Counted from the first letter of the stretch, positions 1 through 10,878 are shown. The stretch: 64,000 nucleotides of DNA from Bacillus siamensis KCTC 13613 (GCF_000262045.1 NZ_AJVF01000013.1:1-64000); one strand, 5' to 3'. Notes: generated by a model from the sequence alone, not told the origin. Numbers and translations: made by a program.

Positions 1-2
1 CG

Positions 3-3000
3 TATGAGCATCAGGACTATCCGTTTGAAGAGCTTGTGGAACGGCTCGGCGTGCAGCGGGACACAAGCCGCAATCCGCTGTTTGATGCGATGCTTGTCGT
101 ACAAAATATGGAGCATGAGGAATTGCTTCTGGACGGTTTGCATATTCAGCCTGCGGACATGTCCCGTCCGGTTTCCAAATTTGATTTCACTTTGCAGGCT
201 TCTGAAGGCGGGGGACAGATTCATTTTCTGTTTGAATATGCCGCGGCTTTATTCCGGAAAGAAACGATGGAACGCTGGGCTTCCCACTTTTTGACGATGC
301 TTGAACACATTGTCCGTGAACCGGAATCCTCTTTACGGGAGATCAATATGCTGACAGAACCGGAACGCAACCGGATTCTTGCGGATTTTAACGGCATGAC
401 GGATAAACAGCTGCCGGAAAAAACAGTTCATGAACTGTTCATCACCCAGGCACAAAAAACACCTGACGCTGCGGCCCTTATCAGCGGGGAAACATTGGTC
501 ACATATAAAGATTTAGATGAATGGTCGAATAAAATCGCCAGAGCTCTGCAAAAACGGCAGATCGGACCTGATGCAGCCGTCGGCATTGTGATACCAAGAT
601 CGCCGGAACAAGTAGCGGCAGTCTTCGGAGTTTGGAAAGCCGGAGGCGCCTACGTCCCGATAGATCCTGAATATCCGGAGGAACGTAAGCAATATATCAC
701 CTCAGACAGCGGGGCCGCGATTCTTCTTACCGTACGGGGCGCGATAGATCAAGTGCCTGATCGTTTTAAAGGTGAAGTACTCGCATTGGAAGATATACAA
801 GAACAGGACGCTTCACCGGTTCAGTCACTGTCGGCGCCGGAGGATTTGGCTTACATCATCTATACGTCAGGGACGACAGGCAGGCCGAAAGGGGTTATGG
901 TCGAACATCGATCCGTCAGCCAGACCCTTCAATGGCGGAGCGGATTTTATAATCTGAATGAGAAAGATACGGTTCTTCAGCTCTTTTCATTTTCCTTTGA
1001 CGGATTTGTAACAAGTATGTTCACACCGCTGATTTCCGGTGCGAAAGTGGCCGTTTTAGCTGAAGACGAAGCGAAAGATATTCTGGCCATTAAACACTAT
1101 CTCGCTTATTGCCGCATTACTCACATGATTATTGTTCCCGTGCTGTACCGTACACTGCTTGACGTACTGGAGCCGGGAGATGCCGAGTCTCTCCGGATTG
1201 TCACATTAGCGGGAGAAGCGGTCGATCAAAACATGATCAGCCGCAGTCTATCGGTTTGTCCTCACACGGAACTTGCCAACGAGTACGGTCCGACGGAAAA
1301 CAGCGTCGCCACTGCAGCGGCAAGACATATAGAGCAAAATGAGGAGATTACGATCGGCCGGCCGATTGATCATTCACACGTTTATATTTTAAACGGGGAT
1401 CATCTGCAGCCGATCGGTGTAACAGGGGAACTTTGCATCTCAGGTTCCGGCCTTGCAAGAGGGTACCGCAATCTTCCTCAGCAAACGGCTCAAGCCTTTG
1501 TCCAAGACCCGTTCCGGAAGAACCGGCGCATGTACCGCACGGGCGATCTGGCAAAATGGCTGCCGGACGGCACGCTGCAATATATCGGCCGAATGGACGA
1601 GCAAGTCAAAATCAGAGGCTACCGGGTGGAGCTGCAAGAAATTGAGGCCGCCTTAACAGGCATAAAAGGTGTCAAAGAAGCAGCCGTTACCGCTCTGCCC
1701 GCATCAGCAGGCCAAACGGAACTATGCGCTTATATCGTGACAGAAGAAGGAACAGAAAGCGAAACGGTGAAGCAGGCGCTAAGAAATGAAATGCCCGCTT
1801 ATATGATGCCGGCGCTCTTTGAAACACTTGAGGCCCTGCCGGTCACACCGAACGGGAAGCTTGACCGCCGCGCGCTTCCTGAGCCGCGGAAAAAAATGCA
1901 AACGGGACGGGCGTTTACAGAACCGGCCAGCGCCATTGAAAAGGAATTGGCCGCGATTTGGAGCGACGTGCTCGGAACTGAAAACATTGCAGCAGATCAA
2001 TCATTTTTTGAGCTTGGCGGCGATTCCATCAAAGCCCTGCAAGTCTCGGCCCGATTACACCAGACAGGAAAACAGATCGCTGTAAAAGATATTTTCAGCC
2101 GGCCGACAATTAAAGAACTGGCGCCTTATGTCCGTACAGAGCGGCAGCCGGTCAGCCAAGCTCCCGCAGAAGGAGAAGTGAAGTGGTCACCTGTTCAAAA
2201 ATGGTTCTTCGCACAGGACATGAAGGAAGCAAACCATTTTAACCAGTCCGTTATGCTGACGAGAACAAATGCAATTGATGAAGAGGCTTTGAGGAAGACG
2301 TTAAAAGCCATTACCGTTCATCATGATGCCTTGCGTCTTGTGTGCAAAAAAGACGGAGAGAAAGGCCTTTTCCTCTTCAACAGACCGGCTGGCCTCCCAG
2401 ATGAGCAGCTCTACAGCCTGACTATTTTGGAAGCAGCAGGCGATGAGGATGAAAAGGAACGTTTTATAAAAAGCCGCGTCGCAGAGCTTCAGAGAAACAT
2501 GGATTTGGAGAACGGGCCGCTTGTACAGGCGGGGCTGTTCCGCTCTGAAGCAGAAGATTACTTGTTTCTTACCGTCCATCACCTCGCCGTCGACGGGATG
2601 TCATGGCGGATTTTATTGGAAGACTTGGCTTCTGCCTATGAGCAAGCCGTCTCCGGAAAAGAAATCAATCTTCCGCCGAAAACCATGTCATTCAAATCAT
2701 ATACGGAGCAGCTGAAGGATTATGCTGAAAGCCGACAGCTGCTTCAGCAGGCGGAGTATTGGCGGGAGATAGAACATTATGAAACAGAAAGTCTCCCTTG
2801 CGAGCAGGCAGAACGATCTGAAACTTCTGCGGAAAAACGGAACACGGTATCTTTCACATTGACAGAAAGTGAAACAAATGCGCTGTTGAAAGATGTGCAC
2901 AGCGCCTACAATACGGATACGCAAGATGTGCTTTTGGCTTCCGCCGTGCTCGCTGTTCAGAAATGGTCGCCGCGGGATGCTTTGAAAATCGCCCTTGAAG

Positions 3001-3620
3001 GACACGGACGCCAATCGGAGCAGGGCGGTGCGGACATCAGCAGAACGGTGGGGTGGTTCACTTCCATTTATCCGGTGCTTTTCCGGGCGGGAGCTTATGA
3101 ACCTCTTGAAGAATATGAAATTCGCACATTGAAAACCGTCAAAGACACATTGCGGCGCATTCCGGATAAAGGGAACGGATACGGCGTCCTTAAATATTTG
3201 ACACCGCCGAAGCTTGCCGGGATGACTTTCGGGAAAGCACCGGAGATCAGCTTTAACTATCTCGGACAATTCGATGCGCCCGGCGGGAATCCGGCAGAAA
3301 CGGAACAGCCTGACGCGTTTCAATTTTCTCCTTTGGGCAGCGGAGATGATGTGACGGATACATGGAAACGGGAGCAGTCACTTGAAATCAGCGCGATTGC
3401 GGCAAAAGGCCGGATGACCGTCAGCATTTCCTATGAAACGGGACGCTTCCGGCAGGATACGATCGAACGGCTGTCCGAAAGCTGCCGGTATTTTCTCCTG
3501 AAACTGTCGGAACATTGCCTCAGTAAAACCGATACGGAGAAAACCGTCAGTGACTTTGATGATCGGGAGCTGACCGAGGAAGCATTGCAGGATATTGCCG
3601 ACTTACTCAGCTTCCACTAA
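3..3620 (+). CDS. ppsD: Fengycin/plipastatin synthetase PpsD, C-terminal part (Tyr module with epimerase), 5' end cut by window
   Basis: The reading frame is open from the left edge, so this is the last module of a larger protein; 1205 residues are visible. Domain order is the end of a condensation domain (residues 1 to about 110), an adenylation domain (about 135-640, core YTSGTTGRPKG), a carrier domain (LGGDSIKAL, phosphopantetheine Ser at partial residue 675) and a terminal epimerase (HHLAVDG, H859-G865). The specificity residues read DGTITAEVAK, a known Tyr code, matching Tyr9 of fengycin. The epimerase implies that D-Tyr is handed to the next protein. The gene is called fenA in strain F29-3 naming and fenD in FZB42-style naming. 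It ends 18 bases before ppsE in the same operon. The identity rests on code, module order and the following Ile-thioesterase protein. Confidence 0.93.
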   Translation, partial: YEHQDYPFEELVERLGVQRDTSRNPLFDAMLVVQNMEHEELLLDGLHIQPADMSRPVSKFDFTLQASEGGGQIHFLFEYAAALFRKETMERWASHFLTMLEHIVREPESSLREINMLTEPERNRILADFNGMTDKQLPEKTVHELFITQAQKTPDAAALISGETLVTYKDLDEWSNKIARALQKRQIGPDAAVGIVIPRSPEQVAAVFGVWKAGGAYVPIDPEYPEERKQYITSDSGAAILLTVRGAIDQVPDRFKGEVLALEDIQEQDASPVQSLSAPEDLAYIIYTSGTTGRPKGVMVEHRSVSQTLQWRSGFYNLNEKDTVLQLFSFSFDGFVTSMFTPLISGAKVAVLAEDEAKDILAIKHYLAYCRITHMIIVPVLYRTLLDVLEPGDAESLRIVTLAGEAVDQNMISRSLSVCPHTELANEYGPTENSVATAAARHIEQNEEITIGRPIDHSHVYILNGDHLQPIGVTGELCISGSGLARGYRNLPQQTAQAFVQDPFRKNRRMYRTGDLAKWLPDGTLQYIGRMDEQVKIRGYRVELQEIEAALTGIKGVKEAAVTALPASAGQTELCAYIVTEEGTESETVKQALRNEMPAYMMPALFETLEALPVTPNGKLDRRALPEPRKKMQTGRAFTEPASAIEKELAAIWSDVLGTENIAADQSFFELGGDSIKALQVSARLHQTGKQIAVKDIFSRPTIKELAPYVRTERQPVSQAPAEGEVKWSPVQKWFFAQDMKEANHFNQSVMLTRTNAIDEEALRKTLKAITVHHDALRLVCKKDGEKGLFLFNRPAGLPDEQLYSLTILEAAGDEDEKERFIKSRVAELQRNMDLENGPLVQAGLFRSEAEDYLFLTVHHLAVDGMSWRILLEDLASAYEQAVSGKEINLPPKTMSFKSYTEQLKDYAESRQLLQQAEYWREIEHYETESLPCEQAERSETSAEKRNTVSFTLTESETNALLKDVHSAYNTDTQDVLLASAVLAVQKWSPRDALKIALEGHGRQSEQGGADISRTVGWFTSIYPVLFRAGAYEPLEEYEIRTLKTVKDTLRRIPDKGNGYGVLKYLTPPKLAGMTFGKAPEISFNYLGQFDAPGGNPAETEQPDAFQFSPLGSGDDVTDTWKREQSLEISAIAAKGRMTVSISYETGRFRQDTIERLSESCRYFLLKLSEHCLSKTDTEKTVSDFDDRELTEEALQDIADLLSFH

Positions 3621-3638
3621 ACCGAGCGGGAGGAACAC

Positions 3639-6600
3639 ATGGACAAAACGAAAAATATCCAAAATATTTATCCCCTCAGCCGAATGCAGGAAGGAATGCT
3701 TTTTCATTCCTTCCTGCAAAAGGAGGGGGCTGCATATATCGAGCAATCCGTCTTCACCATAAAAGGCCGGCTTCGTCCGGAATTGTTTGAGCAAAGCGTA
3801 CAGTCTGTCATCAGCCGCCACGATATTTTCAGAACGGTATTTTTACCTCATGTCGCTCAGCTGAACGGCCCCCGCCAAGTCGTGCTTCGTGAGCGGGAAT
3901 TCCGGCTGCACCGCGAAGATCTTACACATTTGGATGAAGCGGGACAAAACAGCTATATACAGCGATTTAAGGAACGTGACCGCTTAAAGGGCTTTGACTT
4001 GCAAAAAGATATGCTGATGCGTGTTTCTTTGTTTAAAACAGCTGACGAAGAATATGTATGCGTCTGGAGCCATCATCACATCCTCATGGACGGCTGGTGC
4101 CTCGGCATCGTCCTTCAGGAATTTATGCATATATACCGGGCGATTGAATCAGGCTCACCCGTCACCTTGGAGCCCGCTAAGCCGTACAGCACTTATATTA
4201 CATGGCTGACCGATCAGGACAACGACGCAGCTTCTGAGTATTGGAAAGGATATTTAGCGGGCTTTGAGACCCCATCAGGACTGCCGAAAATATCGGCCCG
4301 GCCCCAGGAAAAAGGCTATCACAAGAAAGAGCTGCTGTTTTCTTTAGATCAAAGCCTGACGGACAAGCTGAAAACGACCGCCAAAGAAGAAGGAACAACG
4401 CTTGCAGTTCTTATGCAGACCGTCTGGGGCCTGATGCTGCAGCGCTACAACCGAACGGACGATGCCGTGTTCGGCGCCGTCGTATCAGGGCGGCCTTCTG
4501 TCATTGACGGCGTGGAAAGCATGATCGGACTGTTTATCAATACCGTCCCGGTACGCATTAAAACGAGTGACGAAAGCTTTAGAGAACTGCTGAGCCGCTG
4601 CCAGAAAGAAATGCTTGATTCAGAGGCGTTCAGTTATCATCCGCTTGCCGACATCCAATCTCAGACTGAGCTGAAACAGGATTTAATCGACCATATTATC
4701 GTGTTTGAAAATTATCCGATTCAGCAGCAGATGAAAGACGCGGAAAAGGAATCGGATGCGCCGTTTAGAATCGGGAATGTCAACGTGTCGGAACAATCGG
4801 GCTACGACTTTAACCTCATCATAGCGCCCGGCGATGAGCTGCTCATCAAATTCAGCTACAATGCGAACGTTTATGACGAAGTATGGATAGAGAGCGTAAA
4901 AGGACACTTGGAAGAAGCGCTGCGCGGCGCCGCTTTTAATCCCGATGTTCCTGCTGACCGGCTTCCGATGCTCGGACAAAAGGAAAAATCAAGAATCATC
5001 GGCGAATTTAATAACACGAAAACAACTTATGAAAGAGACGAAAGCATCATCAGCCTGTTCAGCCGTCAGGCGGAGAAAACCCCGGATCATCAGGCGCTTC
5101 ACGCCGGCGGGCTGACGTTGACGTACCGGGAGCTTGATGAACGGTCAACTGCATTCGCCCGCACCCTGCTGGAAAACGGTTTGGCGCAAAAGGGAATTGC
5201 CGGGGTTTTAGCCGAACGCTCACCGGAATTTATCATCGCTGTTCTCGCTGTTTTGAAAGCGGGAGGGACGTACCTTCCGCTCGATGCAGATCTGCCTTCC
5301 GACAGGATCGCCGATATGCTCACTGAGAGCGGAGCACAGCTGTTAACGGTACAACACGGGATTGAGACTGATATTGACTTTTCTCACATCATCTCTATCC
5401 CGGCTGCCGCTGAGAAACAAACCGCTGACGCGGGAAAACTGAATACCGTTACGTCACCAGATGATCTTGCCTATATTATGTATACATCCGGTTCCACAGG
5501 AAAACCGAAGGGCGTGATGATTTCCAACCGCAACGTCGTCTCGCTCGTGTCAAACAGCAATTACACGTCGGCCGGCACGACGGACCGTCTCATTCTGACA
5601 GGGTCCATCGGTTTTGACGCAGTGACGTTTGAAATCTTCGGAGCGCTTTTGAACGGAGCGTGCCTTCATGTAGTTGACCGCACGACAATGCTTGCGCCTG
5701 AGAGGTTCGGCCATTATCTTTGTTCCAATCGAATTACGATTCTGTTTTTGACGACGGCGCTCTTTAACCAGTTTGCCCAGGCTGATCCGGAGATGTTTTC
5801 CGGATTGCACACCTTATATGTCGGCGGAGAAGCTTTGTCACCGGCGCTCATCAATAAGGTCAGACACCGCTGTCCGAATCTCAGCCTTTATAACATATAC
5901 GGACCGACGGAAAATACGACATTTTCCACCTTTTATGAAATCAAGCATGATTTTTCTCAGCCGATCCCAATCGGAAAACCGATCACTAATTCAACCGCGT
6001 ATATCATTGAGAAAAATGGCGGACTTGCGCCGATCGGCGTGCCTGGTGAGCTTTGTGTCGGCGGTGACGGGGTTGCCAAAGGCTACTTAAACAAGCCTGA
6101 CTTAACAAGTGAAGCATTTGTCACCCATCCGATTCATCCTGAAGAAAAGATTTACAAAACAGGCGACTTGGCTTATTGGCTGCCGGATGGAAGCATCGGA
6201 TACATCAGCCGTATCGACCGTCAATTCAAGATTCGCGGAAAGCGTATCGAGCCGGCCGAAATTGAAGCGCGGCTGACTGAAATTGATGGAATCAGGGAAG
6301 CGGCGGTCATCGTGTCAAACGAAGGACAAGAAGCCATCCTTTGTGCGTATTATACAGGCGCGCATGTTGAAGAAAGAACCATTCGCTCCCTATTGGCAAG
6401 GCCGCTTCCCGACTATATGATTCCGCAGTATGTGGTAAAGCTTGACCGTATGCCGCTTACCGCAAACGGCAAAGTGGACCGCCGCAGACTCCCTGCGCCA
6501 GAACGGAAAAAGACGTCATCAAAAGCCGTTCCCCCGCGAAACTGGGTAGAGCGTGAGCTGATCGACATTTGGTCGCCGATACTCGGCTGCGGGGAGCTGG

Positions 6601-7442
6601 GCATACAGGATGACTTTTTTGAGCTTGGCGGGCACTCTTTGAAAGCATTGCAAGTCATCCACCAGCTGAAGACCAGACAGCAGATGGATGTCCCGATTGA
6701 AATGATATTTGAATATCCGACAATTGAACAATTGGCTGAAAAGCTGTATTCCAGCAAACTGTCAGAAGCCGCCGAACAGCATATCAGCAGATTGAATCAG
6801 CCGAAAGGCCGCAACCTTTTCTGTTTTCCGCCAATCTCAGGTTTCGGCATTTTCTTCAAAGATCTGGCGGCGGCATTAAATGGACGGGCTGCTGTGTACG
6901 GCTTTAACTTTATTGAAGAAGACAGCAGAATGGAACAATACATTGATAAAATGCTGGAAATCCAGCCGGAAGGCCCTTATATCCTCTTCGGATATTCAGC
7001 GGGCGGCAATACGGCATTCGAGGCGGCAAAAGCAATGGAAAAGCGCGGCTTAGAAATCAGCGACGTCATTATCGCAGACGCGTACAGAAAGCTTGACACA
7101 CTGCCGCCGCAGCCAACAAACGCAACAGCCGAAAATGTCCCGGAAGCCGTCAGGGAAGCGGTCATCAGAAAAACAGAGCGCTATCAAACGTACTGGGCGG
7201 AACTGATAAATGACGGCCAAATTGCGGCAAACCTCCATTTTATTGAGGCCGGCATAAAGGGAGAGCACAATGCTGAGCCTGAGCCGAAGAAATGGGAAGG
7301 CGCCACAACGGGACTCTATCAGGAATATCAGGGCGAGGGAGCCCATAAAGATATGTTTGAACCCGAGTTTGCACACAAAAATGCCGAGGTCATACTGGAC
7401 ATCGTTGCAAACAGCGGCAGACGCTTGGAACGGAATATGTAG
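3639..7442 (+). CDS. ppsE: Fengycin/plipastatin synthetase PpsE (Ile module with thioesterase)
   Basis: This 1267-residue one-module NRPS adds the last amino acid of fengycin and releases the lipopeptide as a macrolactone. Domains are condensation (about 8-450, HHILMDG at H146-G152), adenylation (about 475-960, core [11 protein letters not shown]), carrier (LGGHSLKAL, Ser1000) and type I thioesterase (about 1035-1267, GYSAGG with Ser1120; Asp1147 and His1236 complete the likely triad). The specificity code reads DAFFYGITFK, the Ile code of this family. The condensation domain begins [15 protein letters not shown], the style found after epimerase domains, in agreement with D-Tyr delivered by PpsD. 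The start ATG has GGGAGG upstream. Alternative names are fenB and fenE. This is the final synthetase gene of the operon. Confidence 0.95.
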   Translation: MDKTKNIQNIYPLSRMQEGMLFHSFLQKEGAAYIEQSVFTIKGRLRPELFEQSVQSVISRHDIFRTVFLPHVAQLNGPRQVVLREREFRLHREDLTHLDEAGQNSYIQRFKERDRLKGFDLQKDMLMRVSLFKTADEEYVCVWSHHHILMDGWCLGIVLQEFMHIYRAIESGSPVTLEPAKPYSTYITWLTDQDNDAASEYWKGYLAGFETPSGLPKISARPQEKGYHKKELLFSLDQSLTDKLKTTAKEEGTTLAVLMQTVWGLMLQRYNRTDDAVFGAVVSGRPSVIDGVESMIGLFINTVPVRIKTSDESFRELLSRCQKEMLDSEAFSYHPLADIQSQTELKQDLIDHIIVFENYPIQQQMKDAEKESDAPFRIGNVNVSEQSGYDFNLIIAPGDELLIKFSYNANVYDEVWIESVKGHLEEALRGAAFNPDVPADRLPMLGQKEKSRIIGEFNNTKTTYERDESIISLFSRQAEKTPDHQALHAGGLTLTYRELDERSTAFARTLLENGLAQKGIAGVLAERSPEFIIAVLAVLKAGGTYLPLDADLPSDRIADMLTESGAQLLTVQHGIETDIDFSHIISIPAAAEKQTADAGKLNTVTSPDDLAYIMYTSGSTGKPKGVMISNRNVVSLVSNSNYTSAGTTDRLILTGSIGFDAVTFEIFGALLNGACLHVVDRTTMLAPERFGHYLCSNRITILFLTTALFNQFAQADPEMFSGLHTLYVGGEALSPALINKVRHRCPNLSLYNIYGPTENTTFSTFYEIKHDFSQPIPIGKPITNSTAYIIEKNGGLAPIGVPGELCVGGDGVAKGYLNKPDLTSEAFVTHPIHPEEKIYKTGDLAYWLPDGSIGYISRIDRQFKIRGKRIEPAEIEARLTEIDGIREAAVIVSNEGQEAILCAYYTGAHVEERTIRSLLARPLPDYMIPQYVVKLDRMPLTANGKVDRRRLPAPERKKTSSKAVPPRNWVERELIDIWSPILGCGELGIQDDFFELGGHSLKALQVIHQLKTRQQMDVPIEMIFEYPTIEQLAEKLYSSKLSEAAEQHISRLNQPKGRNLFCFPPISGFGIFFKDLAAALNGRAAVYGFNFIEEDSRMEQYIDKMLEIQPEGPYILFGYSAGGNTAFEAAKAMEKRGLEISDVIIADAYRKLDTLPPQPTNATAENVPEAVREAVIRKTERYQTYWAELINDGQIAANLHFIEAGIKGEHNAEPEPKKWEGATTGLYQEYQGEGAHKDMFEPEFAHKNAEVILDIVANSGRRLERNM

Positions 7443-7514
7443 CATCCGGCAGAATGGTTCAGGATGACAGAGGGCAAGATAGGGGAATCAAACCAGGTTT
7501 TTGGAGGCTTTGTC

Positions 7515-7895
7515 ATGACGAACCTATCTTGGCTTACATATGTAATGATCATCCTTGCCAGCTATCGGCTGACCCATTTAGTTGTATTTGATAAGATTAC
7601 CGAATTCATAAGAAAACCCTTTTTAAAGCAAGAAAAAACCATCGATCAAAACGGGCGCGCCGTCCAAAAAAAAGTCCCTTCCTCCGCATTCGGTTATATG
7701 CTGCAATGTTATTGGTGTGCGGGTGTCTGGTGCGCCATATTGATCGGCATCTGCTATTTGGTCTGGCCCCGCTATGCACATCCGGTTATTTTCATTTTGT
7801 CCATTGCCGGAGCGCAGGCTATTCTTGAAACCTGTGTCGGCGTCGGAACGAAGGTCATTGACGTGCTCGCCGCCATGAAACATAAAAAGTCCTGA
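7515..7895 (+). CDS. yngL: YngL, small DUF1360 membrane protein
   Basis: This is a 126-residue hydrophobic protein with about three membrane segments, near residues 5-22, 70-88 and 90-110. It has a Cys pair in CYWCAGVW. It resembles YngL of B. subtilis, a DUF1360 family member of unknown function. The start chosen is the ATG at 7515, which has GGAGG at 7503-7507; an upstream ATG at 7464 in the same frame lacks a good ribosome site. No terminator is visible in the 72 bases after ppsE, so the gene may be co-transcribed with the fengycin operon. Its stop codon lies inside the stem of the following terminator. The family assignment is from recall; no function is claimed. Confidence 0.85.
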   Translation: MTNLSWLTYVMIILASYRLTHLVVFDKITEFIRKPFLKQEKTIDQNGRAVQKKVPSSAFGYMLQCYWCAGVWCAILIGICYLVWPRYAHPVIFILSIAGAQAILETCVGVGTKVIDVLAAMKHKKS

Positions 7896-7931
7896 AGCGT
7901 TTCAACCGCTTTAGGACTTTTTTCTTTTTTT
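7884..7931 (+). terminator. Rho-independent terminator after yngL
   Basis: The stem AAAAGTCCTGAAGCG pairs with CGCTTTAGGACTTTT around a short TTTCAAC loop and is followed by a long T-rich tract. It overlaps the yngL stop codon and probably ends the fengycin transcript. Confidence 0.85.
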
Positions 7932-8013
7932 TAGGCTGAGAAGAATAAAGCAGGCTTTTTGATTCACCGCCCGGAATGCTTCGGAATACCGTAAAGCTGA
8001 AAGGGGGAAAAAC

Positions 8014-9552
8014 ATGAAAGGCTGCCGTTCCAGCATCATATGGTTTTTGGCCGTTTTACTGACAGCAGGCATCTTTACAGTCTCAGCACCAGCAAAAGCT
8101 GGCGGCACTCAGGCGAAGAGGGAAATGAGAGCCGTATGGATCGCGTCTGTCACCAATATCGACTGGCCCTCTAAAAAAGGGCTGTCACCCGATGAGCAAA
8201 AAAAAGAATACAGCAAGCTGCTGGATGACGTTCAGGCAATGGGGATGAACGCCGTGGTCGTTCAAATTAAACCGACGGCTGATGCTTTTTATCCATCAGA
8301 TTACGGTCCGTGGTCAGAGTATTTGACAGGAACGCAAGGCAAAAATCCGGGCTACGATCCGCTTGCTTTTTTAGTTGAAGAGACACATAAACGGAATCTT
8401 GAATTCCACGCTTGGTTCAACCCTTACCGGATCACGATGAATCACACAAATTTGAATGCGCTTTCAGATGATCATCCCGCCCGTTCTCATCCGGACTGGG
8501 TCGCCGCATACGGAAATCAGCTGTATTATAATCCGGGAATTCCCGAAGTACGGCAATTTATAACGGATGGGATCAAAGAGGTGGTCAGCCGATATGATAT
8601 TGATGCGGTTCATATGGATGACTATTTTTACCCTTATAAAATCGCCGGAAAGGAATTTCCTGATCAGGCGGCATACGAACGGTACGGAAAAGCTCACTTT
8701 GCATCAGTTGATGACTGGCGCAGGGATAACGTCAACCAGCTTGTAAAAGAGATCAATCAGGCCATTAAACGAGAAAAATCTTATGTTAAATTCGGAATCA
8801 GCCCATTCGGCGTATGGAGAAATGCCGCAGATGACCCGACAGGCTCCAAAACGGCCGCCGGAGTGCGGAACTACGATGACTTATACGCTGATACGAGAGA
8901 ATGGATCCAAAAAGGATATATTGATTACATCGCACCGCAGATTTACTGGAGTATCGGCTTTAAAGCGGCGGCATATGACGTCTTAGCGGATTGGTGGGGC
9001 AATGAAGTGAAAAATCGTCCCGTGCATTTATATATCGGGCAGGCAGCTTATAAAATCAACAACAACGCTGATCCGCCTTGGGCCGATCCGGAGGAATACG
9101 GAAGACAGATTGCTCTTAACAGGGAATCAGCTTGGATTAAAGGCAGCATGCATTTCAGTTTAAAGGATCTGAACCGTAACCCGCTCGATGTGAAAAACCG
9201 CTTGACCAATGACATGTACAGCCGGCCAGCATTAATACCCGAGATGCCTTGGCTCGGACATTCCGCTTTAAAAAAACCGGCTGTCAAACGGGCGGAGAAG
9301 AACGCTTCAGGCAATACACTCTATATCGAAGACGCGAAATCCAATGGTAAAAAAACGGCTTATTACGCCATTTACCGCGCAGAAAAGGGAAAGCAGCCTT
9401 ATTTAGTTGATACAGTCAGAAAAACAGCGCCACGGACGCAGACATTTTCAGATACTGATATCCAGGCGAAAGGCGCCTGCACCTATATCGTTACTTCCGT
9501 TGACAGGCTTCACCATGAAAGCCGTCCTTCCGCAAAACGGACGGTTAAATAG
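8014..9552 (+). CDS. yngK: YngK, secreted glycosyl-hydrolase-like (GHL10/UPF0748) protein
   Basis: The protein has 512 residues. The N-terminus is a Sec signal peptide (positively charged start, hydrophobic stretch 8-23, AKA cleavage site near residue 29), so it is probably exported. Residues of about 36-370 form the GHL10 glycosyl-hydrolase-like barrel, opening with MRAVWIASVTNIDWPS and containing HMDDYFYPY and APQIYWSIG. Residues of about 425-510 look like a fibronectin type III-like beta domain. The substrate is not known; a cell wall or polysaccharide target is only a guess. The ATG has AAAGGGGG just upstream. The gene is monocistronic between two clear terminators and keeps the position it has in B. 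subtilis. Confidence 0.88.
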   Translation: MKGCRSSIIWFLAVLLTAGIFTVSAPAKAGGTQAKREMRAVWIASVTNIDWPSKKGLSPDEQKKEYSKLLDDVQAMGMNAVVVQIKPTADAFYPSDYGPWSEYLTGTQGKNPGYDPLAFLVEETHKRNLEFHAWFNPYRITMNHTNLNALSDDHPARSHPDWVAAYGNQLYYNPGIPEVRQFITDGIKEVVSRYDIDAVHMDDYFYPYKIAGKEFPDQAAYERYGKAHFASVDDWRRDNVNQLVKEINQAIKREKSYVKFGISPFGVWRNAADDPTGSKTAAGVRNYDDLYADTREWIQKGYIDYIAPQIYWSIGFKAAAYDVLADWWGNEVKNRPVHLYIGQAAYKINNNADPPWADPEEYGRQIALNRESAWIKGSMHFSLKDLNRNPLDVKNRLTNDMYSRPALIPEMPWLGHSALKKPAVKRAEKNASGNTLYIEDAKSNGKKTAYYAIYRAEKGKQPYLVDTVRKTAPRTQTFSDTDIQAKGACTYIVTSVDRLHHESRPSAKRTVK

Positions 9553-9559
9553 CATTTCT

Positions 9560-9595
9560 AAAAAAACTGACAGTTGCCGCGCTGTCAGTTTTTTT
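9560..9595 (+). terminator. Terminator after yngK
   Basis: A perfect stem ACTGACAG/CTGTCAGT (9566-9573 with 9582-9589) closes an eight-base loop. It is preceded by an A run and followed by a T run, so it could work in both directions. Confidence 0.88.
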
Positions 9596-9691
9596 GCGGC
9601 AGATGAGTCCGAATGTTCAGACTTTATTTGGATGGAATGAATAAAGATCCCCATTAATAAAATGTAGAAAGCAGCAGAAGGAGGAAGGTTA

Positions 9692-10834
9692 ATGAATTTT
9701 CAACTGACAAAAGAACAGCAGATGGTGCGCGAAATGGTCAGAGATTTCGCCAAAAATGAAATTGCCCCGAAAGCCCATGAGGTTGATCAATCAGCCGTCT
9801 TTCCGATAGACACATTTAAAAAAATGGGCGAACTCGGCCTTCTCGGAATTCCGTTTCCGGAAGAATACGGAGGAGCGGGCGGTGATACCATTTCCTATGC
9901 AGCGGCAGTTGAAGAAATCGGAAAAGCCTGCGGAAGCACGGGGCTGAGCTACGCGGCAGCCGTGTCACTCGGTGCAAGCCCATTGTACTATTTCGGTACT
10001 GAACAGCAAAAACAAGAACACCTTACTCCGCTAGCTTCCGGAAAAGCGCTCGGATCATTCGGATTGACGGAGCCGAATGCCGGTTCAGATGCCGGCGGAA
10101 CACAGACAAAAGCCGAGAAAATGGGTGCTGACTATGTGATAAACGGAGAGAAATGCTGGATCACTAACGCCAATTATGCCCGCACGGTCATTGTCACCGC
10201 CGTTACGGGAAAGAACTCCGCCGGAAAACCGATCATTTCAGCTCTTATCGTCCCGACAGACACACCGGGTTTTACGATCACAAGTCCGTACGACAAGATG
10301 GGTGTGAGAGGATCTGATACGGCCGAACTTGTGCTGGAAGATGTCAGGGTGCCTGCCGACAACCTGCTCGGTGATCCTGAAAAAGGTTTCAAGCAATTTT
10401 TATATACATTAGATGGCGGACGGATTTCGATTGCGGCGCTGGCTGTCGGTATCGCTCAAGGAGCGTTGGAGGCGTCGCTGTCATATGCGAAGGAACGCAA
10501 GCAGTTCGGAAGTCCGATATCGTCATTTCAAGCCATCCAATTTAAGCTCGCTGACATGGCGATGGAAATTGACCTTGCCAGACAAATGGTGCTTAAAGCG
10601 GCCTGGCTGAAGGATCAAAACCTGCCATTTACGAAAGAAGCGGCATTCGCCAAGCTCTATGCTTCAGAAATGGCCGTCAGAACATGCCTTCAGGCCATCC
10701 AAATTCACGGCGGTTCCGGCTATATGAAGGAGTGCGGTGTCGAACGCATGCTTCGTGACGCAAAGCTGATGGAGATTGGCGAAGGAACGTCAGAAATTCA
10801 AAGAATGGTCATTGCAAGACAGCTCTTGAAGTGA
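9692..10834 (+). CDS. yngJ: YngJ, short/branched-chain acyl-CoA dehydrogenase
   Basis: This 380-residue FAD-dependent acyl-CoA dehydrogenase is first in a leucine-type degradation operon, where the expected step is isovaleryl-CoA to 3-methylcrotonyl-CoA. Family signatures are FGLTEPNAGSDAGG (about 130), RKQFGSPISSFQAIQ (about 270) and a C-terminal EIGEGTSEIQRMVIARQ. The Glu in EGTSEIQ (E364) sits where MCAD/SCAD-type enzymes carry their catalytic base, whereas classical isovaleryl-CoA dehydrogenases have Ala or Gly there. The exact substrate could therefore be a short straight-chain acyl-CoA. The start has a strong GAAGGAGGAAGG site. Mother-cell (sigma-E) expression is known for the B. subtilis homologue; no such promoter could be confirmed here. 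Confidence 0.88.
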   Translation: MNFQLTKEQQMVREMVRDFAKNEIAPKAHEVDQSAVFPIDTFKKMGELGLLGIPFPEEYGGAGGDTISYAAAVEEIGKACGSTGLSYAAAVSLGASPLYYFGTEQQKQEHLTPLASGKALGSFGLTEPNAGSDAGGTQTKAEKMGADYVINGEKCWITNANYARTVIVTAVTGKNSAGKPIISALIVPTDTPGFTITSPYDKMGVRGSDTAELVLEDVRVPADNLLGDPEKGFKQFLYTLDGGRISIAALAVGIAQGALEASLSYAKERKQFGSPISSFQAIQFKLADMAMEIDLARQMVLKAAWLKDQNLPFTKEAAFAKLYASEMAVRTCLQAIQIHGGSGYMKECGVERMLRDAKLMEIGEGTSEIQRMVIARQLLK

Positions 10835-10835
10835 A

Positions 10836-10850
10836 ATGAAAACGTTTACC
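10836..10850 (+). promoter_or_regulatory. cre-like CcpA site between yngJ and yngI
   Basis: ATGAAAACGTTTACC matches the catabolite-responsive element consensus (TGWAANCGNTNNCA) except at the last base. It lies directly after the yngJ stop codon and 29 bases before yngI, where bound CcpA could act as a roadblock. The call is based on pattern only. Confidence 0.55.
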
Positions 10851-10878
10851 AAAACAAGAATGGAAGGAAGCAGGTCAT

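Noticed and set aside
2697-3323. 208-residue open frame on the minus strand inside ppsD
   Set aside because: It is antisense to an intact NRPS epimerase region, has no ribosome site and no recognisable domain; a shadow frame.
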